64,000 bases of DNA from Sphingomonas sp. S2M10 (lineage in GTDB: Bacteria > Pseudomonadota > Alphaproteobacteria > Sphingomonadales > Sphingomonadaceae), in NCBI RefSeq assembly GCF_012650175.1, contig NZ_JAAILI010000043.1:143958-207957 (forward strand). Reading direction: 5' to 3'. The notes beneath the pieces were generated by a model. It made no database searches and was not told the origin of the DNA. It worked only from the letters and a program-made list of their open reading frames with translations. Shown here one piece after another: positions 35,182 to 46,680 of the stretch. Within the stretch, counting starts at the first letter, position 1. Every line of letters begins with the position of its first letter. The translations under genes were made by a program, and so were the position numbers.

Positions 35182-37668
35182 ATGCACAAGTTTCTGACGA
35201 CGACCGCCCTGGTGGCGGCCGCGCTGCCGGCTGCCGCCCATGCACAGGCGCCGCGCATCGCGTTCGACATCAAGGCCGGTGACACGGCATCGGCGCTCAA
35301 CAGCTTCGCGCGCCAGGCGCGCGTCCATGTGATCTTCCCCTATGACGCGGTGGCCAGCCGCAAGGTGGCGGCGCTGCGCGGCAGCTTCACGCGCGGCGAG
35401 GCGCTGCGCCGCCTGATCGCCGGCCAAGGCTTGGTCATCGCCGAGGAAACCGCCTCGATGATCTCGCTCAAGGTCGCCCCCGTTGAGGCGCCCAAGCCCG
35501 AGCCGCAAACCGCCGACGCCACCATCGGCGAGGAAATCGTCGTGCTCGGCACCGGTGAATCGCGCCAGGTGCAGACCGTTTCCGAGGTCGCCATGCGCAA
35601 GACCACGCCGGGTAGCTCGCCGCTCCGCTCGCTGAGCCGCCTGCCGGGGGTGAACTTCGATTCCTCGGACGCCCGCGGCACCTATGAAGCCGCGACCCAG
35701 CTCTCGATCCGCGGCTTCCTCACCGATCAGATGGGCTATACGTTGGACGGCGTGCCGCTCGGCAACATGCAGTATCGCAACAATAACGGCCTTTCGATCA
35801 ACCGCGCGCTGCTCAGCGAGAACAATGGCCCGGCGACGCTGTCGCAGGGCGCCGGCGCGCTCGGCACCGCCTCGACCAGCAATATCGGTGGCACCGTCGA
35901 CTTCACCTCGATCGATCCGACCGTGCGGTTCGGCGTCGATCTCGAGCAGAGCTATGGCAGCGCCGACAGCTGGCGCAGCTTTGGCCGGGTCAACACCGGC
36001 GCGCTGCCCTGGGGCGGCATGCTCGCGCTTTCCTATGCGCATGATCGCCAGGGCAAGTGGAAGGGCTGGGGCAAGCAGGAGCAGGATCAGATCAACGCCA
36101 AATATGTCCAGCCGCTGGGCGACGGGATCAGGTCCACCACCTTCCTCAACCTGATCGATCGCCGCGAGGACGATTACAATGATACGTCGCTCGCTCGCCT
36201 CAAGACCTATGGCTGGGACTTCGACAATATCCCGACCTTCGCGCTGGCCGAACAGCTGGCGGTGCTGACCCAGACCGGCGGCACGGCGCCCGCCCCCTAT
36301 CAGGCCCCGGACGATACTGTGTACCAGGGCGGCGGCGTGCGACGCGACCTGCTCGGCTATGAGAAGCTCGAATACCGGATCAGCCCGCGCCTTTCCGGCT
36401 TCACCACCGCCTATCTGCACCTGGACAAGGGCATCGGCACCTGGGCAAGCCCCTATGATCCGACGCCGGCAGCGTTCGGCGGCTCGCCGGTCTCGGTGTC
36501 GGCGCTGCGCTACGACATCGATCGCAAGGGCGTGATCTCGCGCCTCACCTTCGATGCCGGCAGCCACAAGATCGAGGCGGGCATCTGGTACGAACGCAAC
36601 GTGTTCAACCAGGGCTCCTATCTCTACGGACTGCAGAAGGGCGTGACGCCGAGCAAATTCCAGCGCTTCTACACCAACCCGTTCCGCACCAAGTTCCGCA
36701 ATCGCTTCGTCACCGACACCGTGCAGATCGACCTTGGCGATACCTGGCAGGCGACCTCCGCGCTGCGCCTGAACGCCGGGGTGAAGGGCGTCGTCGCGAC
36801 CAGCACCGCGACCAGCATCACCAGCGCCACGCCGATCAACGGATCGATCCAGGCGAAGAACTGGTTCCTGCCGACCGCCGGCATTCTCTACACACTGGGC
36901 GGCGGCAGCGAGGTTTTTGCCGATTATACCCGCAACATGGCGGCGTTCGTCGCCTCCACCTCGAGCGGGCCGTTCTCGAGCAGCTCGCAGGCCGGATTCG
37001 ACTATATCCGCAACGATCTGAAGCCGGAGATGACCAACACCTTCGAGGCCGGTTACCGCTATCATCATCGCAGCGTGCAGCTCTCGCTCACCGGCTATTA
37101 CGTCAAGTTCACCAACCGCCTGCTCGCCTCGTCGATTAGCGCGGTGGTGGTCGGCAACCAGAACGTATTGCAGAATGTCGGCGGCGTCTCGTCGCGCGGG
37201 GTCGAGGCGGCGGCGAACTGGAAGTTCCTGCCGCACTGGTCGCTCTATGGCAGCTGGGCCTATAACGACGCGACCTATGATGACGACGTTCAGCCGCTGG
37301 GCGGCACGCGGATACCCACCAAGGGCAAGCAGGTCGTCGCCTCGCCGCGCCATGTCGGCAATGCCGAGCTCAACTATGATGACGGCACACTCTTCGGCAC
37401 GCTCTCGGCGCATTATCGCAGCCGGCGCTATTACAGCTATCTCAACGATGCCCCGCTGCCGGGTGCGGTGAACGTCAACCTTGCGGGCGGCTATCGCTTC
37501 AGCCGGTTGCTCGACCTGCAGGTCAACGTCACCAACCTGTTCGACAAGCGGTACATCGCCTCGACCGGCACTGCCGGCTTCGTCACCGCGGACCCGAACG
37601 GCACCTACACGACGCTGCAGCCCGCCGCGCCGCGCCAGGTGTTCGCAACCGTCCGCGTCCATTTCTGA
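35182..37668 (+). CDS. TonB-dependent receptor with STN domain (siderophore/FecA-type)
   Basis: 828 residues with a signal peptide (HKFLTTTALVAAALPAAAHAQ), an STN domain (about 25-95: IAFDIKAGDTASALNSFARQARVHVIF), and the plug (EEIVVLGTG, LSRLPGVNFDSSDARG, LSIRGFLTDQMGYTLDGVPLG). The barrel ends in VNVTNLFDKRYIAST and ATVRVHF. It is shorter than the other three receptors and its plug and C-terminal motifs (NVTNLFDKRY) are those of siderophore-type rather than carbohydrate-type receptors. The upstream FecI/FecR pair should make its expression self-induced by ligand. The downstream phosphoesterase is 96 bases away and may be co-transcribed. Confidence 0.93.
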   Translation: MHKFLTTTALVAAALPAAAHAQAPRIAFDIKAGDTASALNSFARQARVHVIFPYDAVASRKVAALRGSFTRGEALRRLIAGQGLVIAEETASMISLKVAPVEAPKPEPQTADATIGEEIVVLGTGESRQVQTVSEVAMRKTTPGSSPLRSLSRLPGVNFDSSDARGTYEAATQLSIRGFLTDQMGYTLDGVPLGNMQYRNNNGLSINRALLSENNGPATLSQGAGALGTASTSNIGGTVDFTSIDPTVRFGVDLEQSYGSADSWRSFGRVNTGALPWGGMLALSYAHDRQGKWKGWGKQEQDQINAKYVQPLGDGIRSTTFLNLIDRREDDYNDTSLARLKTYGWDFDNIPTFALAEQLAVLTQTGGTAPAPYQAPDDTVYQGGGVRRDLLGYEKLEYRISPRLSGFTTAYLHLDKGIGTWASPYDPTPAAFGGSPVSVSALRYDIDRKGVISRLTFDAGSHKIEAGIWYERNVFNQGSYLYGLQKGVTPSKFQRFYTNPFRTKFRNRFVTDTVQIDLGDTWQATSALRLNAGVKGVVATSTATSITSATPINGSIQAKNWFLPTAGILYTLGGGSEVFADYTRNMAAFVASTSSGPFSSSSQAGFDYIRNDLKPEMTNTFEAGYRYHHRSVQLSLTGYYVKFTNRLLASSISAVVVGNQNVLQNVGGVSSRGVEAAANWKFLPHWSLYGSWAYNDATYDDDVQPLGGTRIPTKGKQVVASPRHVGNAELNYDDGTLFGTLSAHYRSRRYYSYLNDAPLPGAVNVNLAGGYRFSRLLDLQVNVTNLFDKRYIASTGTAGFVTADPNGTYTTLQPAAPRQVFATVRVHF

Positions 37669-37764
37669 GGGGCCACCGGCGGGCACGCCTTGTGCGTGCT
37701 TGCCCCGACGGCCGGCGTTGCACCAGGGCGGCGTCGGCCGTTCGGATTGCTGAAAGGTTTTGAG

Positions 37765-38685
37765 ATGCATCGCAGGACTCTGCTGCGCGGCGCGCTGGCC
37801 GCCCCGTTCGCTTCCGTTGGCTTGAGCGCCGCGAGCGCGGACACCGGCGCTTTCACCTTCGCCCTTCTCGGAGATTGCCACATCCGGCCCGAGCTCGATG
37901 CGGTGCGCGGATGCACGATGTGCTTCGAGCAGGTCTCCGCCTCGCCCGTCGATTTCGTCATCCAGAATGGCGACCATATCGAGGACGCGCTGGAAACCAA
38001 CCGTACCCGCGCAACGATGCTGATGGACCTGTATCAGCAGACCGAGCGCGCGCATCTGCGCAAGAAGGTGTATCATGTGCTCGGCAATCACGATTGCCTG
38101 GGCGTGTTTCCCGCGAGCGGCGTCTCGCCCGATGCGCCCGACTATGGCAAGCGCTTCTACACCAATCGCTTCGGGCCGCGCTATTACGCTTTCGATCACA
38201 AGGGCGTACACTTCGTGGTGCTGGATTCGGTCGGGATCACCGCCGATCGCAGCTATGAAGGCCGTGTCGATGCCGATCAGCTGGCTTGGCTGCAGGCGGA
38301 TCTCGCCGCCCAGCCAGCGGGCGCCCGGATCGTCGCGATTACCCACATTCCGCTCATCACCGCCATGCGCTGCTACGAGCCCGAAAGCTGGCTGGACACG
38401 CCGCACAACTGGACCAATGTCGTCAATGCCCGCGAGGTGCTGCGTGTCCTCGGCGCGCACAAGGTGTTGGCCGTCCTGCAGGCACATAGCCATGTCTACG
38501 AGCGGATCGAGCTCAACGGGATGGCGTTCATCACCACCGGTGCCGTCGCGGGCGCGGACTGGCGCGGTTCGTTTCTGGGCACGCCCGAAGGCTATACCGA
38601 GGTCACGATCGCCGGCAGGACCGTTGGCAGCCGATATCGAGCATATGGATTCGCCAGCGTACATCGCGGGGATGTAGCGATCTGA
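37765..38685 (+). CDS. Secreted metallophosphoesterase
   Basis: 306 residues. A leader with a paired arginine (HRRTLLRGALAAPFASVGLSAASA) precedes a calcineurin-like domain with all five metal motifs in order: LLGDCHIRP, QNGDHIEDA, LGNHDCLG, ITHIPLI and QAHSHVYER. The first motif has Cys-His in place of the usual T-H. Likely a periplasmic phosphoesterase releasing phosphate from an imported or surface compound. Start chosen at the ATG behind GAAAGG. Position after an STN receptor suggests it processes the receptor's ligand. Confidence 0.85.
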   Translation: MHRRTLLRGALAAPFASVGLSAASADTGAFTFALLGDCHIRPELDAVRGCTMCFEQVSASPVDFVIQNGDHIEDALETNRTRATMLMDLYQQTERAHLRKKVYHVLGNHDCLGVFPASGVSPDAPDYGKRFYTNRFGPRYYAFDHKGVHFVVLDSVGITADRSYEGRVDADQLAWLQADLAAQPAGARIVAITHIPLITAMRCYEPESWLDTPHNWTNVVNAREVLRVLGAHKVLAVLQAHSHVYERIELNGMAFITTGAVAGADWRGSFLGTPEGYTEVTIAGRTVGSRYRAYGFASVHRGDVAI

Positions 38686-38762
38686 CGGAGCACGCCGAGC
38701 GATTACCCTCGGCCTTGTCGGCTCCGCGCCCGATGCCGGTGACGAAGTTTTCGACTCCGCGG

Positions 38763-39449
38763 TCAGCCGTCCGCCTTGAGACGATACCCCACCCCCAGTT
38801 CGTTGGAGATCACGCTGCCGATCGGCCCCGGCGCTTCCAGTTTCTGGCGCAGGTTGCGGATCACGATCCGCAAATACTCCACCCGCGGCTCCTCGTCCCC
38901 GCCCCAGGCGGCGGCGAGCACGCGGTCGTGGGTCACGACCCGGCCGATATGTCGCGCCAGCACCGCGAGCACGTCGTGCTCCTTGCGGGTCAGATGCAGT
39001 TCCTCGTCGCCGCGGCAGACGATGCGCCGGTCGAGATCGATGGTCAGGTCGCCGCGCTTGACGATCTTCGGCGTCGACTCGGACAGCCCCTGATGGCGCA
39101 GCGCGACGCGGAGGCGCGCCAGCAGTTCCTCGGTGTCGAACGGCTTGGAGACGAAGTCGTCGGCGCCGAGGTCCAGTGCGGTTACCTTCTCGTCGACTGC
39201 GTCGCGGGCCGAGACGACGAGCACCACGGCGTCGCCGTTCGCACGCAGTAGCGGGATCAGTCCCAGCCCGTCGCGATCGGGCAACCCTAGGTCGAGCAGC
39301 ACCGCGCTCGGATGCTCGATCGCCGCCTGGCGTAGCGCCTCCCGGGCATCATGCGCTTCGACCACCGCATAGCCGGCGCGGGCGAGCGTATTGCGCAGCA
39401 GCCGGCGAATAGCGGTTTCGTCATCGACGACGAGGATCTTGGCAGGCAT
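38763..39449 (-). CDS. kdpE: KdpE response regulator
   Basis: 228 residues, OmpR/PhoB type. Receiver domain 1-120 with acidic pocket DDE at 9-11, phospho-acceptor Asp53 in LLDLGLPDRDG and the conserved Lys in SKPFD. The winged-helix domain (about 130-226) has LTRKEHDVLAVLARHIGRVVTHDRVL and ends GVGYRLKADG. It overlaps kdpD by one base and should switch on the high-affinity potassium pump under potassium limitation. A second, broken copy of its 3' end lies at 51542-51600. Confidence 0.95.
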   Translation of the reverse strand: MPAKILVVDDETAIRRLLRNTLARAGYAVVEAHDAREALRQAAIEHPSAVLLDLGLPDRDGLGLIPLLRANGDAVVLVVSARDAVDEKVTALDLGADDFVSKPFDTEELLARLRVALRHQGLSESTPKIVKRGDLTIDLDRRIVCRGDEELHLTRKEHDVLAVLARHIGRVVTHDRVLAAAWGGDEEPRVEYLRIVIRNLRQKLEAPGPIGSVISNELGVGYRLKADG

Positions 39450-42124
39450 CAGACGGCACTTTCCCGCGCGGTGTCGCGTACGATCAGGGAGGAAGGAAAC
39501 AGCAGCGCGAAGGCGGCGCCGGTTCCATCGGCGCGATTACGGGCCTCGACGCGCATGTCCATGGCTTCCGCGAATGCCTTGACGATGGCGAGTCCGAGCC
39601 CGGTGCCGCCGATGGCGCGATCGGAACCCTCGAGCCGGCGGAAAGTCTCGAACACCTCGGCCTCGCGGCCGGGCGGAAGGCCAGGCCCATTGTCCAGCAC
39701 GGCGAGCTGGATCTGCCCATAGTGATGCCGCCCCTCGATCACGATCTCCGTTCCTGGCTCGCCGTAGCGGCCGGCATTGTCCAACAGGTTCAGCAGACAG
39801 TGATGCAGAAGCTGCGGATCAGCGCGCACCAGCGGCAGATCGGGCGGCACGTCCAGTCTAACGGAATGTCCTTCCAGTGCGCGACGGGCATCGTGCGCGG
39901 CACCCGTCACAGCATCGCCGAGATCGACCGCTTCGATGTTCAGCTTGAGCGCGCCTGCCTCGACCCGCGCCATGTCCAGCAGATTGGCGATGAACCGGTT
40001 CAGCCGCGCCGATTCCGACTTGATCGTGCCGATCAGTTCGGGGGTTGCGCCATGCTCCAGTTCGTTGGCCGCGGCGATGACGGCGGTCAGCGGCGTGCGG
40101 AGATCATGGCTCACCGAGGACAGCAGCGCCGCGCGCAGCCGATCGCGCGTGCGCACGGCGTCGACGTCGCGCATCTCGGCCTCCAGGCGGAGGCGCTCCA
40201 GCACCAGCGCGGACTGGTCGATCAGGCTGGCGAGCAGCGGCAACTGATCGGCACGGATCGGATCGTCGCCCGCGTCGCGCGAGACGCCGAGCACCCCCAG
40301 CACGCGGCCGCCGGCCTTCAGCGGCTGGAACAGCCATTCGGATGCGGCGAGCGTCCCCGAACCCTTGCCGGCGCTGACGCCATTGTCGAACGCCCAACTC
40401 GCCGCCGCCTGGTCCATCGTGTCGAGACGATAGCCGGGGTCGGTCGCCGCCTGCACTTCGAGCTCCCCGCCGAGCGAGGGCACGAGCAGCACGACCTGGA
40501 CGCCGAACAGGCGCTTCACGTCGTCGCAGATCATCTGGCTGGCTTCAGTCGGATCGTTGATGCTCGTGATCTGGCGCAGGAAGCCTGCAAGCGTGGCGTT
40601 GGTCCGCGCGCTGGCGGCGGCCAGATCCGCCTGCGCGCGCACCCGCGAGGTGAGCTGGCTGGTCGCGATCGCCACGCCCAGCAGCACGAAGATCGAGACG
40701 ACATTTTCCGGATTGTTGACGGTCAGGGTGCCGGTCGGCGGCAGGAAGAAGAAATTATAGGCGAGGCTGGAAAGGAAACCGGCGAACAGGCCCGTCCGAA
40801 GGCCGTACAGGCTCGCCGCCGCCATTACCGGCAGCAGATAGAGCAGCGCAACATTGCCGAGATTCAGGATATGAAAGAGCGCGCTGGCCAGGGCGGTGAT
40901 GGCGGCGACACCCAACAGGCTCGCGACATATCCCGTCGGCGTGCCCCAGCCGCGCCCGCGAGAGCGCGCCGACCTGTCCGCTTCCGTGCCGTCCTCGATC
41001 GGCACGACATGCACGGTGACCCCCGGCGTCGCGCGCACCAGCCGGTCGACGACCGATCCGTGCCGCAGCTCGAACCAGCGCGAGCGCTTCGACTTGCCTA
41101 GGACCAGCTGCGTCGCGCGGGCATCGGCGAGGAAGGTCTGGATGCCCTCGGTAACGGATGGCGCCGGCACCGTCGCGATCGCGCCGCCCAGCTGCGTCGC
41201 CAGCGTCATCGTCGCCGCCACGCGCTGGTGCTGCGCATCGGTGAAATGCTGCGTGCGAGGCGTTTCGATGAACAGCGCGGTCCAGGGCGCCTTCAGCGCG
41301 TCCGCCACCCGCTTGGCGACGCGGACCAGGCCATCGGCGCCGGGCAGTTCGGACACCGCGACGACGATGCGGTCGCTGCCTGCCCAGGTGCCGCCGACGC
41401 CCATCGCGCGGACATGCTCGAGCATCTGCGCGTCGACCGCCTGCGCCGCGCGGCGCAGCGCCAGTTCGCGCAGCGCCGAGAGATTGGATTTGGAGAAGAA
41501 ATGGCCGAGCGCGCGGGTCGCTTCCTGCGGCAGATAGACCTTGCCGGCCTTCAGCCGGTCGATCAGCTCGTCCGGCGGGATGTCGACCACCTCGATCTCG
41601 GCCTGCTCCAGGATGCTGTCCGGCACGGTCTCGCGGACGCGGACTCGGGTGAAGCTGGCGACGACGTCGTTGAGGCTTTCGACGTGCTGGATGTTGATCG
41701 TGGAATAGACGTCGATGCCCGCGGCCAGCAGCTCTTCCACGTCCTGGTAGCGCTTGGAATGCCGGCTGCCGGGCGCATTGGTATGCGCGAGCTCGTCGAC
41801 CAGCACCAGTTGCGGCGCCCGGGCCAACACGGCGTCGAGATCCATCTCGTGCAGCGTGCGCCCCTCATAGGCAACGGCGCGGCGCGGGACGATCTCGTGC
41901 CCCCGGGTGAGCGCCTCGGTCTCGACGCGCCCGTGCGTCTCCACGACGGCGACCACCACGTCCACGCCGTCGCGCTTCTTGGCGGCGCCTTCGGACAGCA
42001 TCTCATAGGTCTTGCCGACGCCGGGGGCGGCGCCGAGAAAGATCTTGAGCCGTCCCCGGCCCTCCTGCGCGGCGGCGCGCAGAAGGGCGTCGGGATCCGG
42101 CCGGCCGTCTCCGGATGCGCCCAT
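39449..42124 (-). CDS. kdpD: KdpD sensor histidine kinase
   Basis: 891 residues with the full KdpD layout. The N-terminal KdpD domain has a Walker A (GAAPGVGKTYEML, about residue 32) and the HTNAPGSRHSKRYQDVEELL segment. A Usp-like domain (about 250-370) comes next, then four membrane segments (about 400-500), a GAF-like domain, and a HisKA/HATPase pair with the phospho-acceptor His in SVSHDLRTPLTAV. The ATPase lobe shows NAGRYG, DNGPGLPP and GGTGLGLAIVKAF. It senses low potassium or turgor and phosphorylates KdpE. It is joined to kdpC and kdpE by single-base overlaps. Confidence 0.95.
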   Translation of the reverse strand: MGASGDGRPDPDALLRAAAQEGRGRLKIFLGAAPGVGKTYEMLSEGAAKKRDGVDVVVAVVETHGRVETEALTRGHEIVPRRAVAYEGRTLHEMDLDAVLARAPQLVLVDELAHTNAPGSRHSKRYQDVEELLAAGIDVYSTINIQHVESLNDVVASFTRVRVRETVPDSILEQAEIEVVDIPPDELIDRLKAGKVYLPQEATRALGHFFSKSNLSALRELALRRAAQAVDAQMLEHVRAMGVGGTWAGSDRIVVAVSELPGADGLVRVAKRVADALKAPWTALFIETPRTQHFTDAQHQRVAATMTLATQLGGAIATVPAPSVTEGIQTFLADARATQLVLGKSKRSRWFELRHGSVVDRLVRATPGVTVHVVPIEDGTEADRSARSRGRGWGTPTGYVASLLGVAAITALASALFHILNLGNVALLYLLPVMAAASLYGLRTGLFAGFLSSLAYNFFFLPPTGTLTVNNPENVVSIFVLLGVAIATSQLTSRVRAQADLAAASARTNATLAGFLRQITSINDPTEASQMICDDVKRLFGVQVVLLVPSLGGELEVQAATDPGYRLDTMDQAAASWAFDNGVSAGKGSGTLAASEWLFQPLKAGGRVLGVLGVSRDAGDDPIRADQLPLLASLIDQSALVLERLRLEAEMRDVDAVRTRDRLRAALLSSVSHDLRTPLTAVIAAANELEHGATPELIGTIKSESARLNRFIANLLDMARVEAGALKLNIEAVDLGDAVTGAAHDARRALEGHSVRLDVPPDLPLVRADPQLLHHCLLNLLDNAGRYGEPGTEIVIEGRHHYGQIQLAVLDNGPGLPPGREAEVFETFRRLEGSDRAIGGTGLGLAIVKAFAEAMDMRVEARNRADGTGAAFALLFPSSLIVRDTARESAV

Positions 42125-42696
42125 CAGCGCGACAGGGCGTCCAGCGCGCGATTGAGGGCGAGCACATTGACCCGCGGTTCGCCCAGGATCGAGCCTTCGA
42201 CCTGCTGGGTGACCAGCGCACGCACCCGCTCGACCGGGAGGTTGCGGACGCGGGCGACCCGGGGCGCCTGGGCCAGCGCCGATGCCGGCGAAAGATCGGG
42301 ATCGAGACCCGAGCCGCTGGCCGTGACGAGGTCGGCCGGCACCGGTCCGGTCACGCCCTCGGCGCGCCGCTTGGCGATGTCGGGCTTGACCCGATCGACC
42401 AGCGCCTGCGCCGCGGGGCCCAGGTTCGAGCCCGAGGACGCGAGACCGTCATAGCCCTTGCCGGCGGCCGACGGGCGGGTCTGGAAATAACGCTCGCTGG
42501 TGAACGCCTGGCCGACGACCGACGAGCCGATCACCCGGCCGGCATTGTCGCGGACGAGGCTGCCGTTCGCCTGCGCCGGGAAGATGGCCTGGCCGATCCC
42601 GGTCATCGCCAGCGGATAGGCGAGCCCGAGGAGCGCGGCGAACAGGATCGTCATGACGATCGCCGGTCGCAATGCGGAAGTGAAATCCTTGCCCAT
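42124..42696 (-). CDS. kdpC: KdpC, potassium-transporting ATPase subunit C
   Basis: 190 residues with one N-terminal membrane helix (ALRPAIVMTILFAALLGLAYPLAMTGIG) and a soluble domain with the family motifs GSSVVGQAFTSERYFQTRPSA, SSGSNLGPAAQALVDRV and VTASGSGLDPDLSP. KdpC helps the ATPase bind ATP. The gene starts 10 bases after kdpB and overlaps kdpD by one base. Confidence 0.95.
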   Translation of the reverse strand: MGKDFTSALRPAIVMTILFAALLGLAYPLAMTGIGQAIFPAQANGSLVRDNAGRVIGSSVVGQAFTSERYFQTRPSAAGKGYDGLASSGSNLGPAAQALVDRVKPDIAKRRAEGVTGPVPADLVTASGSGLDPDLSPASALAQAPRVARVRNLPVERVRALVTQQVEGSILGEPRVNVLALNRALDALSR

Positions 42697-42706
42697 GTCC
42701 TACTCC

Positions 42707-44743
<2,037 letters not shown>

Positions 44744-44755
44744 GGTGGCCCCCGA

Positions 44756-46459
44756 TCAGAACAGCTGGCCGCGGATCATCGCGAGATGATCGGCGATGGG
44801 ACCGAGCGCGAGGCTCGGCAGGAAGGTGAGACCGCCCAGGATCAGCACGATGCCGACGAGCAGGCCGATCCACAGCCCTCCCGTGGTCGGGAAGGAGCCG
44901 GCGCTCTCGGGCGTGTACTTCTTCGCCGCCAGGCTGCCCGCGATGGCGAGCATCGGCACGATGACGAAGAAGCGGCCGACCCACATCGCGACGCCGAGCA
45001 GCCCGTTATAATAGGGCGTGTTCGCCGTCAGGCCGGCAAAGGCCGATCCGTTGTTCCCTACCGCACTGGTGAAGGCGTAGAGGATCTCGGAGAAGCCGTG
45101 CGGCCCCTTGTTCAGCGGCCCGGCCAGGCCTTGCGCCAGCACCGACGAAAGCGCGGTGAAGCCGAGGATCATCAGCGGCAGCACCGCGATCGCCAGCACG
45201 GCGAGCTTCACCTCGCGGCTCTCGATCTTCTTGCCGACATATTCGGGGGTGCGCCCTACCATCAGCCCGGCGACGAACACCGCAAGGATCGCGAACAGCA
45301 GGAAGCCATAGATGCCGGCGCCGACGCCGCCGATCACGACTTCGCCCAGCTGGATGTTGAACAACGGGATCATGCCGCCCAGCGCGGTGAAGCTGTCGTG
45401 CATGGCGTTGACCGCGCCGCACGAGGCGGCGGTGGTGACGACCGAGAACAGCGCGCTGGCGGCGATGCCGAAGCGCACCTCCTTGCCCTCCATGTTGCCG
45501 CCGGCGACACCGAGCTGGTGGAGCACGGGGTTACCGGCCGCTTCCTGCCAATAGGTCACCGTCACGCCCGCAAGGAACAGGATGACCATCGCGCTGAGGA
45601 TCGCCCAGCCCTGACGGGTGTTGCCCACCGCCTTGCCGAACGTCCAGGTGAGGCCGAAGCCGATCAGGAAGATCGACAGCATCTGGACCAGATTGGTCAG
45701 CGCGGTCGGGTTCTCGAACGGATGCGCGCTGTTGGCGTTGAAGAAGCCTCCACCATTGGTGCCGAGCATCTTGATCGCCTCCTGGCTCGCGACCGGACCG
45801 GTGACCAGCGTTTGCGCCGCGCCCTCGATCGTCTGGATATGGATCGTGCCCGCCATCGTCTGCGGCACGCCCGAAGCGATCAAGAACACGGTGTAGACGA
45901 TGCAGATCGGCAGCAGCAGGTACAGCGTGACGCGGGTGACATCGGCCCAGAAATTGCCGATCGTGCCCGCCGAGCGCCGCGCGAAGCCGCGGAACAGCGC
46001 GAACGCCAGCGAGATGCCGGTCGCGGCGGACAGGAAATTGTGGATCGTCAGCCCCAGCATCTGGCTGAGGTTCGACATGGTGCTTTCGCCGCCATAGCTC
46101 TGCCAGTTGGTGTTGGTGGTGAAGCTTACCGCGGTGTTGAATGCGAGGTCGGGAGACAGCCCCGCCAGGCCCTGCGGGTTGCCGGGCAGCACGCCCTGCA
46201 GCCGGAGCACGGCATAGGTGAACGCCATCAACGCGATGTTGAACAGCAGCATGTGGAGCGCATAGCGGCGCCACCCCTGCTCGGCGTTCGGATCGACTCC
46301 GGCGAGCTTGTAGAAGCCGCGTTCGACCGGGCCGAGCGCGAGGTGGAGCGGCGTCCGCCGCCCCTCATAGAGTGCGTGGAGCCACATGCCGACCGGCTTG
46401 GTCAGCAGCAGCAGGATGGCGACGAAGCCAAGGATCAGGAGCCAGCCCTGAAGTGTCAT
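44756..46459 (-). CDS. kdpA: KdpA, potassium-transporting ATPase subunit A
   Basis: 567 residues of channel-like membrane protein with four selectivity-filter repeats: [47 protein letters not shown] and [10 protein letters not shown]. It selects and passes potassium to KdpB. The family's usual length (~560) is met. kdpF ends 13 bases upstream. Confidence 0.96.
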   Translation of the reverse strand: MTLQGWLLILGFVAILLLLTKPVGMWLHALYEGRRTPLHLALGPVERGFYKLAGVDPNAEQGWRRYALHMLLFNIALMAFTYAVLRLQGVLPGNPQGLAGLSPDLAFNTAVSFTTNTNWQSYGGESTMSNLSQMLGLTIHNFLSAATGISLAFALFRGFARRSAGTIGNFWADVTRVTLYLLLPICIVYTVFLIASGVPQTMAGTIHIQTIEGAAQTLVTGPVASQEAIKMLGTNGGGFFNANSAHPFENPTALTNLVQMLSIFLIGFGLTWTFGKAVGNTRQGWAILSAMVILFLAGVTVTYWQEAAGNPVLHQLGVAGGNMEGKEVRFGIAASALFSVVTTAASCGAVNAMHDSFTALGGMIPLFNIQLGEVVIGGVGAGIYGFLLFAILAVFVAGLMVGRTPEYVGKKIESREVKLAVLAIAVLPLMILGFTALSSVLAQGLAGPLNKGPHGFSEILYAFTSAVGNNGSAFAGLTANTPYYNGLLGVAMWVGRFFVIVPMLAIAGSLAAKKYTPESAGSFPTTGGLWIGLLVGIVLILGGLTFLPSLALGPIADHLAMIRGQLF

Positions 46460-46472
46460 GATGCCGCTCCCT

Positions 46473-46562
46473 TCAGAAGCGTTCGGGGCGGATCAGCACC
46501 GCCACCAGATAGACGAGCAGCCCGAGCGCGGTGATCGCGGCGAGCCAGAGATCGAGGGTCAT
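46473..46562 (-). CDS. kdpF: KdpF, small membrane subunit
   Basis: A 29-residue peptide (begins [19 protein letters not shown], ends RPERF) with one membrane helix and the typical KdpF ending in which a short charged tail with Pro and Phe follows the helix. It lies directly upstream of kdpA. KdpF stabilises the complex lipid-like at the KdpA-KdpB interface. Confidence 0.9.
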   Translation of the reverse strand: MTLDLWLAAITALGLLVYLVAVLIRPERF

Positions 46563-46583
46563 GCGTTCACCTCACGCCAGGGG

Positions 46584-46667
46584 TCAGGCCGCGTCGCACA
46601 GCCGGGCATAGGCAAGCGTCGCCGCCGCCAGCCCCAGCAGGACGAGGATCCAGAGAAGGTCTTGCAT
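46584..46667 (-). CDS. Micropeptide upstream of kdpF
   Basis: A 27-residue frame starting with ATG behind AAGGAA, read as a single membrane helix (about residues 3-19, LLWILVLLGLAAATLAY) followed by a short tail RLCDAA. Tiny peptides with a helix and an ending like AYxxxCD(x)L are found before kdpF in many kdp operons; I recall this pattern but cannot search for it. Spacing (21 bases to kdpF, 13 bases after the porin stop) places it inside the operon. It might be a second small subunit or an assembly factor. Confidence 0.7.
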   Translation of the reverse strand: MQDLLWILVLLGLAAATLAYARLCDAA

Positions 46668-46680
46668 CCGCCAGTTCCTT

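Noticed and set aside
34933..38664. A 1,243-codon minus-strand frame opposite the second STN receptor and the phosphoesterase
   Set aside because: It runs across three clear plus-strand genes and shows only shadow composition.
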